Positions 24,809-36,806 are shown, counted from the first letter of the stretch. The stretch: 64,000 bases of DNA from Cellulomonas cellasea (GCF_006538745.1 NZ_BJLR01000036.1:56205-120204), one strand, 5' to 3'. Program-made: numbers and translations. Notes: a model not told the origin generated them from the letters alone.

Positions 24809-25567
24809 TCAGCCGATGCGGAGGAAGACCGGCGAGCTCTGGTAGATGTTGCGGAACTGCACAGTCTTGCCCGCCGACGGCGAGTCGACCTGGTCGTCGC
24901 CCCCGGCGTAGATGCTGATGTGGCCCGGGGTCCAGATCAGGTCGCCGGGCAGCGCGTCGGCCCGCGAGACGACCGTGCCGACCGCGCGGATGCCGGACGA
25001 CGTGCGCGGAAGATCGATGCCGAGCTGGGCGTAGACGTACCCGACGAAGCCCGAGCAGTCGAAGCCCTCGGGGGTCGTGCCGCCCGCCAGGTACGGGGTC
25101 CCGACGTAGCGCGCGGCGATCTCGAGGACCGCGTTGCCCGAGACGGACTGCGGGATCGGGTTGTTGACCGTCGCGGCGGCGGTGGCGCGCTCGGCGCTGC
25201 GGCTCGCGGCGGCCCGCGCGGCACGGGTCGTGACGACCGGCTTCGCGACGGCGGTGACGGCCGGGGCCTCGAAGGACCACGCGGCGTCCGCCGGGGCGGA
25301 CACGACCGGCGAGGTCCGCAGCACGGCACGGGCCGACGCGGTGAGCGCGGAGGTGTCGACCGCGGGCAGCGCACCCGCCGCACCGGCACCGGGGGCCGCG
25401 ACCGCGGGGCTGATCATGGTGGCGACCAGGCCGCCCGACGCGGCGACGATCGCGGCGCCTCGGCCGACGGCGCCCATCGAGTCGGACGCCGCGGACGCGA
25501 GGTCCGTCAGCGGTGTGGCAGGGCGGCGGACGGAACGGTGCCGCGCGCGCGTCGTGCTCTCGGTCAC
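24809..25567 (-). CDS. Secreted NlpC/P60 peptidoglycan endopeptidase
   Basis: The 252-residue protein starts at GTG 25567, seven bases after AGGAGAGG. It has an N-terminal export region (MGAVGRGAAIVAASGGLVAT, cleavage near VAAPGA), an Ala-rich linker and a C-terminal NlpC/P60 domain. The catalytic Cys is in TPEGFDCSGFVGYVYAQLG, and the His in LIWTPGHISIYAGG. Such enzymes cut D-Glu-meso-DAP stem peptides in the wall. The gene is preceded by a c-di-AMP riboswitch, the same logic as for wall hydrolases of other actinobacteria. High c-di-AMP is expected to switch expression off, linking wall turnover to osmotic state. Confidence 0.93.
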   Translation of the reverse strand: MTESTTRARHRSVRRPATPLTDLASAASDSMGAVGRGAAIVAASGGLVATMISPAVAAPGAGAAGALPAVDTSALTASARAVLRTSPVVSAPADAAWSFEAPAVTAVAKPVVTTRAARAAASRSAERATAAATVNNPIPQSVSGNAVLEIAARYVGTPYLAGGTTPEGFDCSGFVGYVYAQLGIDLPRTSSGIRAVGTVVSRADALPGDLIWTPGHISIYAGGDDQVDSPSAGKTVQFRNIYQSSPVFLRIG

Positions 25568-25583
25568 TGGGGTACCTCTCCTG

Positions 25584-25751
25584 TCGCCTGCGAGGTCAGC
25601 TGTCGGGTTCGGGTGGGAGAACACCCGGCCGTCGGGATGCGAGCATCCGTCGGGCTTCACCCCAAGGACACCGTTGCCGGTGCCCGTCATGGGTCCCCCG
25701 CCCCTGCCGGCGAGTTGAGCGGACCGCGTGCGGCGGCAGGGTTGGGCGATC
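25584..25751 (-). promoter_or_regulatory. ydaO/yuaA c-di-AMP riboswitch
   Basis: The minus strand holds the conserved ydaO elements in order: GGGGGACCCA (25690-25699), TTGGGGTGAAGCCC downstream of it, and then a variable stem. It closes with CCCGAACCCGACAGC and TGACCTCGCAGGCG, ending at about 25584. This is the c-di-AMP sensor class that often controls wall hydrolases. The aptamer ends two bases before the AGGAGAGG ribosome site of the NlpC/P60 gene, which suggests control of translation. The remaining leader to 25800 likely contains the promoter. Confidence 0.9.
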
Positions 25752-25881
25752 CGCACGAGGGCTTCCCCGAAGGAGGGTCCGGGCGAAGCAGGACGAACGT
25801 ACAGGAGACGCGGAACGAATGTCACGTATCCGACACGCCCGTTTCGTCCCCTCCCCCCGACGGGCCCCGCGGGCGGCGCGA

Positions 25882-25917
25882 CGAGACCCCGCCGGCACGG
25901 TCCTCGGCGGGGTCTCG
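25882..25917 (-). terminator. Hairpin terminator after the ideR-like gene
   Basis: Arms CGAGACCCCGCCG (25882-25894) and complement (25905-25917) form a perfect 13-bp stem with a 10-base loop, 40 bases past the stop at 25957. Confidence 0.78.
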
Positions 25918-25956
25918 CGCGCGTCGGCGCAGGTCAGCGGGGCACGCCCCGGGCGC

Positions 25957-29202
<3,246 letters not shown>

Positions 29203-29311
29203 GGCCGGCGCACCCGTCCACCGAGCGCGGCCCCTCCGGCGCGGCGGCAACCGCCGGGCCCGGGTCCACGTCGACGCCCAGCGCCGGCGGCTCCGGGGGC
29301 GGTGGCGCGGC

Positions 29312-29358
29312 GGCCCGGGGGGGCGGCGGCGCCGTGCCGCACCGTCGCCCCCCGGGCC
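29312..29358. terminator. GC-rich hairpin between convergent genes
   Basis: GGCCCGGGGGG (29312-29322) pairs with its complement at 29348-29358 across a 25-base loop. It lies between the stops of the MFS gene and the convergent GH43 gene. Confidence 0.5.
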
Positions 29359-29377
29359 CGAGGTCAGCGGGCCGGCC

Positions 29378-31339
29378 TCACGAGCGGGTCCACTGCATGC
29401 TGGTCGCCGCGCTGCACGTCCGCTGCTCCAGAGCGGCGCCCGCCGCGGTGGAGCCGCCGACCACGGCGAGGCACTGGGTGCTGTTCAGGTTGACCAGCTG
29501 CGCGTACCCGTCACCCATGGACCGCCAGGTGAAGACCTGGTTGGGCCGGTCGTGGCAGGTGTACTGGATGATCGCCGCGCCGTCGGCCACGGAGGCACCG
29601 CTGACGTCGACGCACTTGCCGCTGTGCACGCTCTGCAGACGTACCCGGCCGCTGCCGGCGTCGAGGAAGCGCCACTGCTGCCACGCCGTGCCGTTGGCGG
29701 TCCACTGCCCGATCACCGCGAGATCGGCGGTGTTGGGCTGCTGCACGTCCATCACCTGGCCGCTGCCGCGGTTGGTGACCCGGTACGACGTCGGGGTGCT
29801 CCCGCCGCCGGCGAACTGCCACCAGTTCACGTTGAACAGCGTGCCGCTGCCCCCGACGAAGCGCAGGAACAGGTCGTGCGTGCCGGTGGCGCCGCTGACC
29901 GGGCACGTGGTGGTCGTCCAGGCCTGCCACCCCCCGGTGCCCCCGACGGTGCACGTGCCGACGAGCGGGCCGCTGGCGCTGTCCAGCCGCACCTCGATCC
30001 GGCCGCCCGCGGTCGCGGACGCCACCCGTGCCGAGAACGACGTGGCGCCGGTGCCGAACGCGACGCCCTCGACCTTGACGTGGTCCCCGTTCTCGAGCCA
30101 GCCGATGTTCATGCCGCCCTCGGTGGACGGCTCGGTCTCGATGCCGGAGCCCCAGGCGATGGTCTCGGCCTCCTGCCGGACGAACGGGTCGAGCGTGCCC
30201 ACCTGGGGGGCACCCTGCGAAGTCATCGTGATCCTCGGGATGCTGCCGTCGGAGCCGTAGGCGAACTTCTCCACCGCGACGGAGCGCGTGAACCCGCCAC
30301 CTCCCGGGAGCGCCCCGTTGTGGTAGAAGAAGTACGACCCGCCCTTGAAGTCGATGACGCCGGCGTGGTTGGTGAAGCTGCTCCCCTGTGTGGGCATGAC
30401 CGTGCCGCGGTACGTCCACGGCCCGGTCGGGCCGGGCGCCGTGGAGTAGCCGATGAACTCGGAGCAGCACTGCGCCGCGAACACGTTGTAGTACTGCCCG
30501 CCACGCTTGTAGACCCACGGCCCTTCCTCGTAGAGCGTCGGCCTGCTGGCGTTGCCGGTGCGGGTCCCGAACCCGGCGGTGGTGAGCGGGATCTTCGTCG
30601 CGCTGCCGGAGTACGAGATCATGTCCGCGTTGAGCCGCACGTACCAGAGGTTGGGGTTGCCCCAGTAGAGGTACGCCTGCCCGTCGTCGTCGATGAGGAC
30701 GGTCGGGTCGATCTCGTTGGTGCCCACCAGCGGGCGACCGATGGCGTCGCGGAACGGGCCGGTCGGGCTGTCGGCGACGCCCACCCCGATGACCATCTGG
30801 CCGGTCGACCGCTGGCGCACCGGGACGTACCAGTAGTACTTCCCGTTGCGCGGCACGACCTGCCCGGCCCAGGCGTTGGCGTCGGCCCAGGCGAACGTCG
30901 CGAGCGACATGGGTGAGCCGTGGTCGGTCCAGTTGACCATGTCGACCGAGGAGAACACCCGCCAGTCACGCATGGTGAAGTAGGTCGAGGCGTCCTCGTC
31001 GTGCCCCGTGTAGAGGTACACCCGGTCGCCGACCACCAGCGGCGCCGGGTCGGCGGTGTAGACGTGCTGGACGATCGGGTTGTCCGCGTGCGCCGCGGTG
31101 GGCACGAGCGTCAGGGCGCAGACGGCCGAGGCCAGCACGGCGACGGCCGGCCGGAGCCGGGTCCACCCGCGGCGAGCCCGGCCCCGCGCCGTCGTCGCTG
31201 CGCGGGCGTCGCGACGCTCCCCGGTCACGACCTGCTCCGGCGCTGGGCGGGGCGCGACCACGGCGTCGGTCATCACGGTGGCGGACGTGGGCGCGAGGAC
31301 GCGCGCGGCGGCCGCGATCCATCGGGGGGGTCTACGCAC
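29378..31339 (-). CDS. Secreted GH43 glycosidase with CBM6 and ricin-type CBM13 (arabinoxylan-active type)
   Basis: The 653-residue protein starts at GTG 31339, seven bases after AAGGAG. The signal peptide is unusual: a 60-residue Arg-rich extension precedes the hydrophobic core (RPAVAVLASAVCALTLVPTA), and cleavage is likely after AAHA at about residue 85. The GH43 five-blade propeller follows, with the base Asp97 (YTADPAPLV), the pKa-tuning Asp in TNEIDPTVLIDDDG and the acid Glu in TLYEEGPWVYKRGG. A CBM6 (QEAETIAWGSGIETEPSTEG to NWWQFAGG) and a beta-trefoil lectin (YRVTNRGSGQVMDV to the end) complete it. It should remove arabinose or cut xylose chains in plant hemicellulose. The exact specificity is open. 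Confidence 0.92.
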   Translation of the reverse strand: MRRPPRWIAAAARVLAPTSATVMTDAVVAPRPAPEQVVTGERRDARAATTARGRARRGWTRLRPAVAVLASAVCALTLVPTAAHADNPIVQHVYTADPAPLVVGDRVYLYTGHDEDASTYFTMRDWRVFSSVDMVNWTDHGSPMSLATFAWADANAWAGQVVPRNGKYYWYVPVRQRSTGQMVIGVGVADSPTGPFRDAIGRPLVGTNEIDPTVLIDDDGQAYLYWGNPNLWYVRLNADMISYSGSATKIPLTTAGFGTRTGNASRPTLYEEGPWVYKRGGQYYNVFAAQCCSEFIGYSTAPGPTGPWTYRGTVMPTQGSSFTNHAGVIDFKGGSYFFYHNGALPGGGGFTRSVAVEKFAYGSDGSIPRITMTSQGAPQVGTLDPFVRQEAETIAWGSGIETEPSTEGGMNIGWLENGDHVKVEGVAFGTGATSFSARVASATAGGRIEVRLDSASGPLVGTCTVGGTGGWQAWTTTTCPVSGATGTHDLFLRFVGGSGTLFNVNWWQFAGGGSTPTSYRVTNRGSGQVMDVQQPNTADLAVIGQWTANGTAWQQWRFLDAGSGRVRLQSVHSGKCVDVSGASVADGAAIIQYTCHDRPNQVFTWRSMGDGYAQLVNLNSTQCLAVVGGSTAAGAALEQRTCSAATSMQWTRS

Positions 31340-31577
31340 GTGGATCTCCTTCGTCGGGGACGCGGGGCGGCGCCGGCACGGGCCGGGGCCGGGCGTTCTT
31401 CACGGGCCGACGCGGGCCGCACGGAAGGTGTCCGTCGCGGCGCGCGTGCGGGTGAGTCCGCGGGCGAGGGGCAGCTCGCACGCGGGTGGCGGGGCGCCGG
31501 GTCACGGTCCCCGCGTCGTGGGTCGTCGTCGCGGACCGGGGACCCGGCCGTGGCGTCGTTGCCACGGCGACGCGAGG

Positions 31578-31593
31578 ATGTTATCGCTCACAT
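31578..31593 (-). promoter_or_regulatory. LacI-family operator and promoter of the GH43 gene
   Basis: ATGTTATCGCTCACAT (31578-31593) is an imperfect palindrome centred on CG with ATGT/ACAT ends, the standard LacI-family operator form. On the minus strand it contains a -10-like TAACAT, with TTGCCC 15 bases upstream (31599-31604), so a bound repressor would cover the promoter. It is 239 bp ahead of the GTG, implying a long leader. The rest of the 440-bp gap 31340-31779 has no gene. Confidence 0.6.
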
Positions 31594-31699
31594 GCGTTGG
31601 GCAATCGTTTAGGGCGAGCGAAAGGTGGCCACGGCTCTCGACCGTGCCAACAGCCGGTCAGCGGCGGCACGGCGTCGTGAGCCGGCCCCGGCACGAGCG

Positions 31700-31730
31700 C
31701 GGCCCGCCCCCGGGATGCGGGGACGGGCCG
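31700..31730 (-). terminator. Hairpin terminator after the LAATG surface protein gene
   Basis: CGGCCCG (31700-31706) and CGGGCCG (31724-31730) pair, and inner C/G runs extend the stem with one mismatch, about 50 bases past the stop at 31780. Confidence 0.6.
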
Positions 31731-31779
31731 TGTCGAGTCGTGTCGTGCGGTCCGGGCGGGGCCCGGCCGGGTCAGGTGC

Positions 31780-32451
31780 TCAGCTCGTGACGTCCCGGCG
31801 GGACCGTGCACGCGCGGCGACGAGCCCGCCACCGGCGAGCACGAGGGCGCCCGCGGCGACGAGCCACGGCGTCGTCTCCGAGCCGGTCGCGGCCAGCACC
31901 TGCGAGGACGCGGGAGCCGCGGCGAGGACCGACGACGACGCGGGCGACGTCAGGCACACCGGGGACGACGGCGGGTAGGCGACGGTCGTGGTCACCGAGG
32001 CGTTCGCGGCGAGCGTCACGGCGACGGACGGGCGGACCCAGTCGTACTCGTCGCCCTCGACCCAGGTGCCGTCGGACTTCTTGGTCCACCCGGGCCAGTC
32101 GGCGCCCTTGCCGTCCGCGCCGGCGACGGCGCCGGGCCACGGGACGCGGCCCTCGAGCGGGAGGCCGGACTGCACGACGTCCGCTCCTGACGGGTTGTCC
32201 CAGGTCACGGTGAGCGGGCCGGTCGCCCCACCCTCGACCGCGACCTTGTAGGCGAGGTAGGGGACGTCGTTGTCGCACACCGGCGACAGGACCTCGACCT
32301 TGATCCCGCACACGCCCCCGGCGGAGTAGCCGCCGGTGTCGTCGCAGGCGTTCGGCGTCGGCGTGACCGCTGCAGCGGCGGGCAGCGCGAACGCCAGGCC
32401 GACGGCGGCCGACAGGGCGGCGGCGGCGCTCACCCTCATCGATCTCTTCAT
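31780..32451 (-). CDS. Small sortase-anchored surface protein (LAATG sorting signal)
   Basis: The 223-residue protein has a signal peptide (MKRSMRVSAAAALSAAVGLA, cleavage near AAAA) and an extracellular domain with four Cys in two pairs (ACDD, GVCGIK, PVCDND, PVCLTS). The sorting signal is LAATG, then the hydrophobic stretch PWLVAAGALVLAGGGLVAAR and an Arg-rich tail. LAxTG is the motif used by class E sortases of high-GC actinobacteria. It would be linked to the wall. No sortase is encoded in the window. It follows a DUF4012 gene in the same orientation, an arrangement repeated at 55 kb. The domain (VEGGATGPLTVTWDNPSGAD) is not recognised. Confidence 0.82.
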   Translation of the reverse strand: MKRSMRVSAAAALSAAVGLAFALPAAAAVTPTPNACDDTGGYSAGGVCGIKVEVLSPVCDNDVPYLAYKVAVEGGATGPLTVTWDNPSGADVVQSGLPLEGRVPWPGAVAGADGKGADWPGWTKKSDGTWVEGDEYDWVRPSVAVTLAANASVTTTVAYPPSSPVCLTSPASSSVLAAAPASSQVLAATGSETTPWLVAAGALVLAGGGLVAARARSRRDVTS

Positions 32452-32647
32452 GGCGGTGCTCTCTCCCGTAACCGGATCAAACGGACAATCAGGGAAAGCC
32501 ACCGTAACTCCGGCCTGCCGCGCGGGCCCCGAGGCGGACGGGTGAAACCGCGGAATCACCCGGTCGAGGGGCCACCGGACGGGCGCGGGAAGGGCCACCG
32601 GAGGGGCACGCGGGGAGCGGCCCACGGCAGAGCGCGGGGCGTCCCGT

Positions 32648-32688
32648 CGGCCCCGCGGTGCCTCCGAGCTGGCGCCCCCGCGGGGCCG
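32648..32688 (-). terminator. Hairpin after the first DUF4012 gene
   Basis: CGGCCCCGCGG (32648-32658) and its complement (32678-32688) form a perfect 11-bp stem with a 19-base loop, starting 17 bases past the stop at 32706. Confidence 0.6.
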
Positions 32689-32705
32689 CACGCAGGGCGG
32701 TGTGC

Positions 32706-34742
32706 TCAGTCGGTGCAGGTGCCCGTGACGACGCCGGGCGACGTGAGCGTCGGCGTCGTCCACACCTCGAGGCTCTCGTCCGCCCCGGGCGCGGGCACCG
32801 TGACGGTGACGCGGTACGTCGCCCGTCCGCCCGGGAGCAGGCGCGTGGTCAGCGTGCTGACGGCGCGCTCCTGCTCGGTCGCCGCGAGCCCGCCGACGAG
32901 GGCGTCGTCGAGGCGCTGGTCGAGGATCCGGCCGCCCGGCGGCGCGTAGACCGTGACGTTCGTCGCGAGCCCGCCGACGGGCAGGCCCGTGTCCGCCGTC
33001 CCGGTGACGTACTCCGGGTACCCGGCGATGTCCCCGGGCGGGTCGTACGCGAGGTCGAGGCGCAGCACGGCGGTCGCCCAGCCCGGGGCCGGCGGGGCCG
33101 CGCACCGGAGCTCCTCGACGGTCAGCTCCGTCGTGAGGAAGAAGTCGAGCTTGCCCGCGGAGCCGTCGTTGAGGAACACGCCGGGCGCCCCCGCCGGGGA
33201 CCGCGTGTCGACGCCCGAGCCGGTGCGGGCCGTCTCCGCGCCGGGGAGCTCGACCGCGTACGCGGCGTCACCCGGACGGGCGAGGAAGTCCGCGCCCAGC
33301 GACGTGAGCGACAGGCGGTCCTGCTCGGCGGGGTGCGCCGACCACACGCGCAGGCGGCGCTCGTCGCTCGCCCGGACGAGGGCGTCGAGCAGCGCGCGGG
33401 TGTCGCCGCGGCCCGAGCTCACCGCGGTGAAGAGCGCCGACGCCACGTCGGCGTAGAAGGCGTCGGCCTCGTCCACCACGGGGAGGCGCACGTACGCCTC
33501 GCGCAGCAGCACGTCGAGGACGGTGTCCGCGGTGAGCTCGACCCCGCCGGCCTCGACGGGACCCGTGGCGTCGAGCAGGTACGCGACGGCGACGGGGTCC
33601 ATCGCGAGCACGCCGTCGACGGGGGTGCCCACGGCGCGGGCCCACATCGCGCTCACGAGCTCGGCGCTGCGCGGGAAGTCCGGCGTGAGGACCGTGTTCT
33701 GCACCCAGCGGCCGAGGCGGTCGGTGTGCACCGCGAGCTCCTCGTCCGTCAGCGGGAGGACGGGCTCGTCGAGCGGGCGCAGGTCGCGCGTCGAGCGCTG
33801 GTCGACGAGCCGGATCGCGCCCCCGTCCGCGGTGAACGCCGCGACCGCGCCGACGATGCCGCCCGCGCTGCGCAGCTCGGCGGAGTTGAGCGAGAGCAGC
33901 AGGTAGGTCCGCGGCCCGTCCGCGCCGAGCATCGGCGGGAGGAGCCGCGCCGCGTCGGACGCGGAGCCCAGCGCGTCGGCGGCGGTGGCGAGCCCGTCGG
34001 AGACCTGGGTGACCGGCCCGGCGACGCGCCCGACGAGCCGTGCGGTGTCGAGCGCCCCGACCGCGGCGGCCGACGCGCGGGTCGTCGTCGCGGCCCGGTC
34101 GAGGGCGGGCGCCGCGCGGACGAACAGCCCGAGGTCGATCGACCCGTCGGCGCGCCGGACCTGCGGGTCGGCGACGAGCTCGCCCAGCTCGACCACGGCC
34201 GGCAGCGCGTCGGTCGCGACGTCGTCGACCGCGACGGCGACGGTCCGGACGGCCGTGAGGTTCGGGCCGGCCCACGGCAGGTGCTCCGCGAGCCGCCAGA
34301 CGGGGTCGCTCGCCGCGGACCGCGCCCGGGCGGTGTCCTCCTGCAGCCCGGGGAGACCGTCCGCGAGCGCGCCGACGTCACCCCCGGCGAGCCCGCTCTC
34401 GAGGTCGGCGAGCACCGCGCCCGCCTCGGTCAGGCCGTCGGCCGCCTGCGCGGCCCGGGACGCGAGCCAGCCCGCGGCGACGAGCAGCACGAGAAGGACG
34501 ACGCCGGCGACGAGGAGCGCGCGGCGCAGCCGGCGGCGACGGGGCGGCCCGGGGGTCCCGGGCACGGGCGGCGGAGGCACGGCGGCCTCGCCGGCGGCCC
34601 TGGAGGCGGCGCCGTCCGGTGCGGGCACCTGCTGAGCGGGGACCGGTTGCGCAGCGGGAACGGGCCCCGAAGCGGGACCCGGCTGCGCAGCGGCGCCCGG
34701 CTCCGGCGCAGACCCCGGCTCGGGCTCGACGGAGGGGGTCAC
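32706..34742 (-). CDS. DUF4012 membrane-anchored extracytoplasmic protein (copy 1)
   Basis: The 678-residue protein has a Pro-rich cytoplasmic head (to about 65), one membrane helix (ALLVAGVVLLVLLVAAGWLA) and a large outside domain with the DUF4012 core: LGADGPRTYLLLSLNSAELR, SAGGIVGAVAAFTADGG, LTPDFPRSAELVSAMWARAV and DGVLAMDPVAVAYLLDATGP. DUF4012 genes often sit in exopolysaccharide loci of actinobacteria, but their biochemistry is unknown. The start is GTG without a good ribosome site. It is clearly paralogous to the protein at 55476-57317 (about the same domain order and key motifs), with a longer head. Downstream lies a sortase substrate in both cases. Confidence 0.88.
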   Translation of the reverse strand: MTPSVEPEPGSAPEPGAAAQPGPASGPVPAAQPVPAQQVPAPDGAASRAAGEAAVPPPPVPGTPGPPRRRRLRRALLVAGVVLLVLLVAAGWLASRAAQAADGLTEAGAVLADLESGLAGGDVGALADGLPGLQEDTARARSAASDPVWRLAEHLPWAGPNLTAVRTVAVAVDDVATDALPAVVELGELVADPQVRRADGSIDLGLFVRAAPALDRAATTTRASAAAVGALDTARLVGRVAGPVTQVSDGLATAADALGSASDAARLLPPMLGADGPRTYLLLSLNSAELRSAGGIVGAVAAFTADGGAIRLVDQRSTRDLRPLDEPVLPLTDEELAVHTDRLGRWVQNTVLTPDFPRSAELVSAMWARAVGTPVDGVLAMDPVAVAYLLDATGPVEAGGVELTADTVLDVLLREAYVRLPVVDEADAFYADVASALFTAVSSGRGDTRALLDALVRASDERRLRVWSAHPAEQDRLSLTSLGADFLARPGDAAYAVELPGAETARTGSGVDTRSPAGAPGVFLNDGSAGKLDFFLTTELTVEELRCAAPPAPGWATAVLRLDLAYDPPGDIAGYPEYVTGTADTGLPVGGLATNVTVYAPPGGRILDQRLDDALVGGLAATEQERAVSTLTTRLLPGGRATYRVTVTVPAPGADESLEVWTTPTLTSPGVVTGTCTD

Positions 34743-34829
34743 GAGCCGAGCGTGTCACAGCGGGCTGCGCCGACCGCGCGGGGACGGCGACATTCACCCG
34801 GGAGCGCGAGGGCGAGCGCGCGCGGAGGG

Positions 34830-36185
34830 TCAGGCCGCCGACGAGCGGTCCGACGCCTCCTGCGCGCGCAGCCGCCGGGCGGCCTCGGCCCGTTCACCGG
34901 GCTCGTGCGCGCCGTCGGGCGACTCCGGCTCGGGGTGCCGCACCTCGAGGTGGGGGCGGCTCAGCACGTGGTACCGGACGGTCACGTGCCAGCTCCGGGC
35001 GGCCCACAGCGCGGCGCCGGTCGCGACGAGCAGCGCCGCGATCGACCCGATCCCGATCGCCCAGCGCGCGCCGAACTCCTCGGCGACCCACCCGACGATC
35101 GGCGAGCCGATGGGCGTCGCGCCGAGGAACACCATCATGTAGAGCGCCATGACGCGCCCGCGCATCGCGGGGTCGGTCGTGAGCTGGATCGTCGTGTTCG
35201 CCGCGGTCATCATCGTGAGCGACGCGAGCCCGACGGGGATGCACGCGAGCGCGTACGACCAGTACGTCGGCATGAGCGCCATGACCCCGCTCGTGACCCC
35301 GAACGCGAACGCCGCCCCGATCACGAGCCGCACGCGCGGCCGCTCCCGCCGGGCCGCGAGCAGCGCCCCGGTGAGCGAGCCGATCGCGAGGATCGAGCCG
35401 AGGATGCCGTACTCCCCCGCGCCCTTGCCGAACTCGGTGCGCGCCATCACGGCGCTCGTGAGCTGGAAGTTCAGGCCGAACGTCGACACGACGCCGATCA
35501 CGACCATGATGACGAGGATGTCGCTGCGGCCGCGCACGTAGGCGATGCCCTCGCGGATCTGGCCCTTGGCGCGCGGGACGACGGGCATCCGGTGGAGCTC
35601 GGTCGAGCGCATCCGGGTCAGCGCGAGGATCGTCGCGGCGAACGTCACGCCGTTGAGCAGGAACACCCAGCCGGAGCCGACCCACGCGATCAGCAGGCCG
35701 GCGATCCCGGGCCCGAGGAGCCGCGCGGTGTTGAACGACGCGCTGTTGAGCCCCACGGCGTTCGAGAGCTTCTCGCGCGGGACGAGCTCCGCGACGAACG
35801 TGTTGCGCACGGGGCCGTCGATCGCGGACACGCAGCCGAGCAGCCCCGCGAACACGTAGACCTGCCAGAGCTGCGCGTGGCCGGACAGCACGAGCGCACC
35901 GAGCCCGAACGCGAGCACGGCCTGCGCCGCCTGCGTCGCGGCGAGGAGCTTCCGGCGGTCGAGCCGGTCCGCGAGCACGCCGGCCCACGCGGACAGGAAC
36001 AGGACGGGCCCGAACTGCAGCGCGGTCGTGATGCCGACCGCGACGCCGGACTCGTCGGTCAGCTCGGTCAGGACGAGCCAGTCCTGCGCGACGCGCTGCA
36101 TCCACGTGCCGACGTTCGCGACGAGGGCGCCGCCGAACCAGAGCCGGTAGTTGTAGTACCGCAGCGAGGAGAAGGTGGGACTCAT
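34830..36185 (-). CDS. MFS efflux-type transporter (MFS_3/EntS-like)
   Basis: The 451-residue protein begins MSPTFSSLRYYNYRLWFGGA and has the enterobactin-exporter/MFS_3 pattern VANVGTWMQRVAQDWLVLTE, VLADRLDRRKLLAATQ, AIDGPVRNTFVAELVPREKL and GLNSASFNTARLLGPGIAGL. Twelve helices are visible, then a 45-residue charged tail. It is probably a drug or siderophore exporter. ATG 36185 overlaps the stop of the upstream MarR-type gene by four bases, so it is very likely controlled by that repressor. Confidence 0.9.
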   Translation of the reverse strand: MSPTFSSLRYYNYRLWFGGALVANVGTWMQRVAQDWLVLTELTDESGVAVGITTALQFGPVLFLSAWAGVLADRLDRRKLLAATQAAQAVLAFGLGALVLSGHAQLWQVYVFAGLLGCVSAIDGPVRNTFVAELVPREKLSNAVGLNSASFNTARLLGPGIAGLLIAWVGSGWVFLLNGVTFAATILALTRMRSTELHRMPVVPRAKGQIREGIAYVRGRSDILVIMVVIGVVSTFGLNFQLTSAVMARTEFGKGAGEYGILGSILAIGSLTGALLAARRERPRVRLVIGAAFAFGVTSGVMALMPTYWSYALACIPVGLASLTMMTAANTTIQLTTDPAMRGRVMALYMMVFLGATPIGSPIVGWVAEEFGARWAIGIGSIAALLVATGAALWAARSWHVTVRYHVLSRPHLEVRHPEPESPDGAHEPGERAEAARRLRAQEASDRSSAA

Positions 36186-36745
36186 TCGGCGGCGAGCCTC
36201 CGGAGCAGCTGGGCCGCCTCGGCGAGGGTCGCTCGCTCGGCGGGGGTGAACGCGGTCAGGCGGCGGGTCAGCCACTGGTCGCGGCGGCGGCGCGTCTCGG
36301 TGACCTCCGCGGCGCCCTTCTCGGTGAGGCTGACGACGACCTGGCGACCGTCGTTCGGGTGCTCGGCCTTGGTGACGAAGCCGAGCTCGGCGAGCGCGTT
36401 GACGGTCCGGGTCATCGACGGCGGCTGCACGTGCTGGCGCTCGGCGAGCGCACCCGGGGTCATGGGCCCGTCGATGTGGATCCACGCGAGGACGGAGAAC
36501 TGGTGGTCGGGCAGGTCGGCGGCGCCGCGCTCGGCGCGCAGGCGACGGGCCGAGCGGAAGATGCCGATGCGGAGCTCGCCCGCGAGGTTCTCGGGGCGGC
36601 ACTGCTTCGCGGTCGGCGCGGGCCGGGCGGCGGCGGTCGCGGTCCCCGCCTTCGCCGGGGCTCCGGGTGTCGTCCCGCTGGTCGCGGCCACGCCGGGGGC
36701 GCGGCCCGTCGCCGGGCGCTGCGGGACGATCTCTCCGAGGGGCAT
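36182..36745 (-). CDS. MarR-family transcriptional regulator
   Basis: The 187-residue protein has an Ala/Pro-rich N-terminal extension of about 50 residues and then a MarR winged helix (LPDHQFSVLAWIHIDGPMTP, ERQHVQPPSMTRTVNALAEL, GFVTKAEHPNDGRQVVVSLT). The upstream region holds palindromic sites (36749-36776) touching its start, so autoregulation is expected. The four-base overlap with the MFS gene makes a repressor-exporter operon, the standard arrangement for efflux induced by the pump's own substrate. The ligand is unknown. Confidence 0.9.
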   Translation of the reverse strand: MPLGEIVPQRPATGRAPGVAATSGTTPGAPAKAGTATAAARPAPTAKQCRPENLAGELRIGIFRSARRLRAERGAADLPDHQFSVLAWIHIDGPMTPGALAERQHVQPPSMTRTVNALAELGFVTKAEHPNDGRQVVVSLTEKGAAEVTETRRRRDQWLTRRLTAFTPAERATLAEAAQLLRRLAAE

Positions 36746-36748
36746 GTC

Positions 36749-36776
36749 CTTACCCTAGTTCATTACCTTGGGTAAG
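36749..36776 (-). promoter_or_regulatory. MarR operator and promoter
   Basis: CTTACCC (36749-36755) and GGGTAAG (36770-36776) are a 7-bp inverted repeat with a 14-bp spacer. Inside, TTACC-TTG-GGTAA (36763-36775) is a tighter palindrome of MarR type. On the minus strand TTGCTT (36774-36779) and TAGGGT (36753-36758), 15 bases apart, form a plausible promoter lying within the operators. It would give an almost leaderless marR transcript. Confidence 0.6.
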
Positions 36777-36806
36777 CAACTGGACGAACCGCCCATCTCG
36801 CACCCG

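Noticed and set aside
32658..36758. 1366-codon open frame on the plus strand
   Set aside because: It runs antisense through the DUF4012, MFS and MarR genes, which all have clear family motifs on the other strand.
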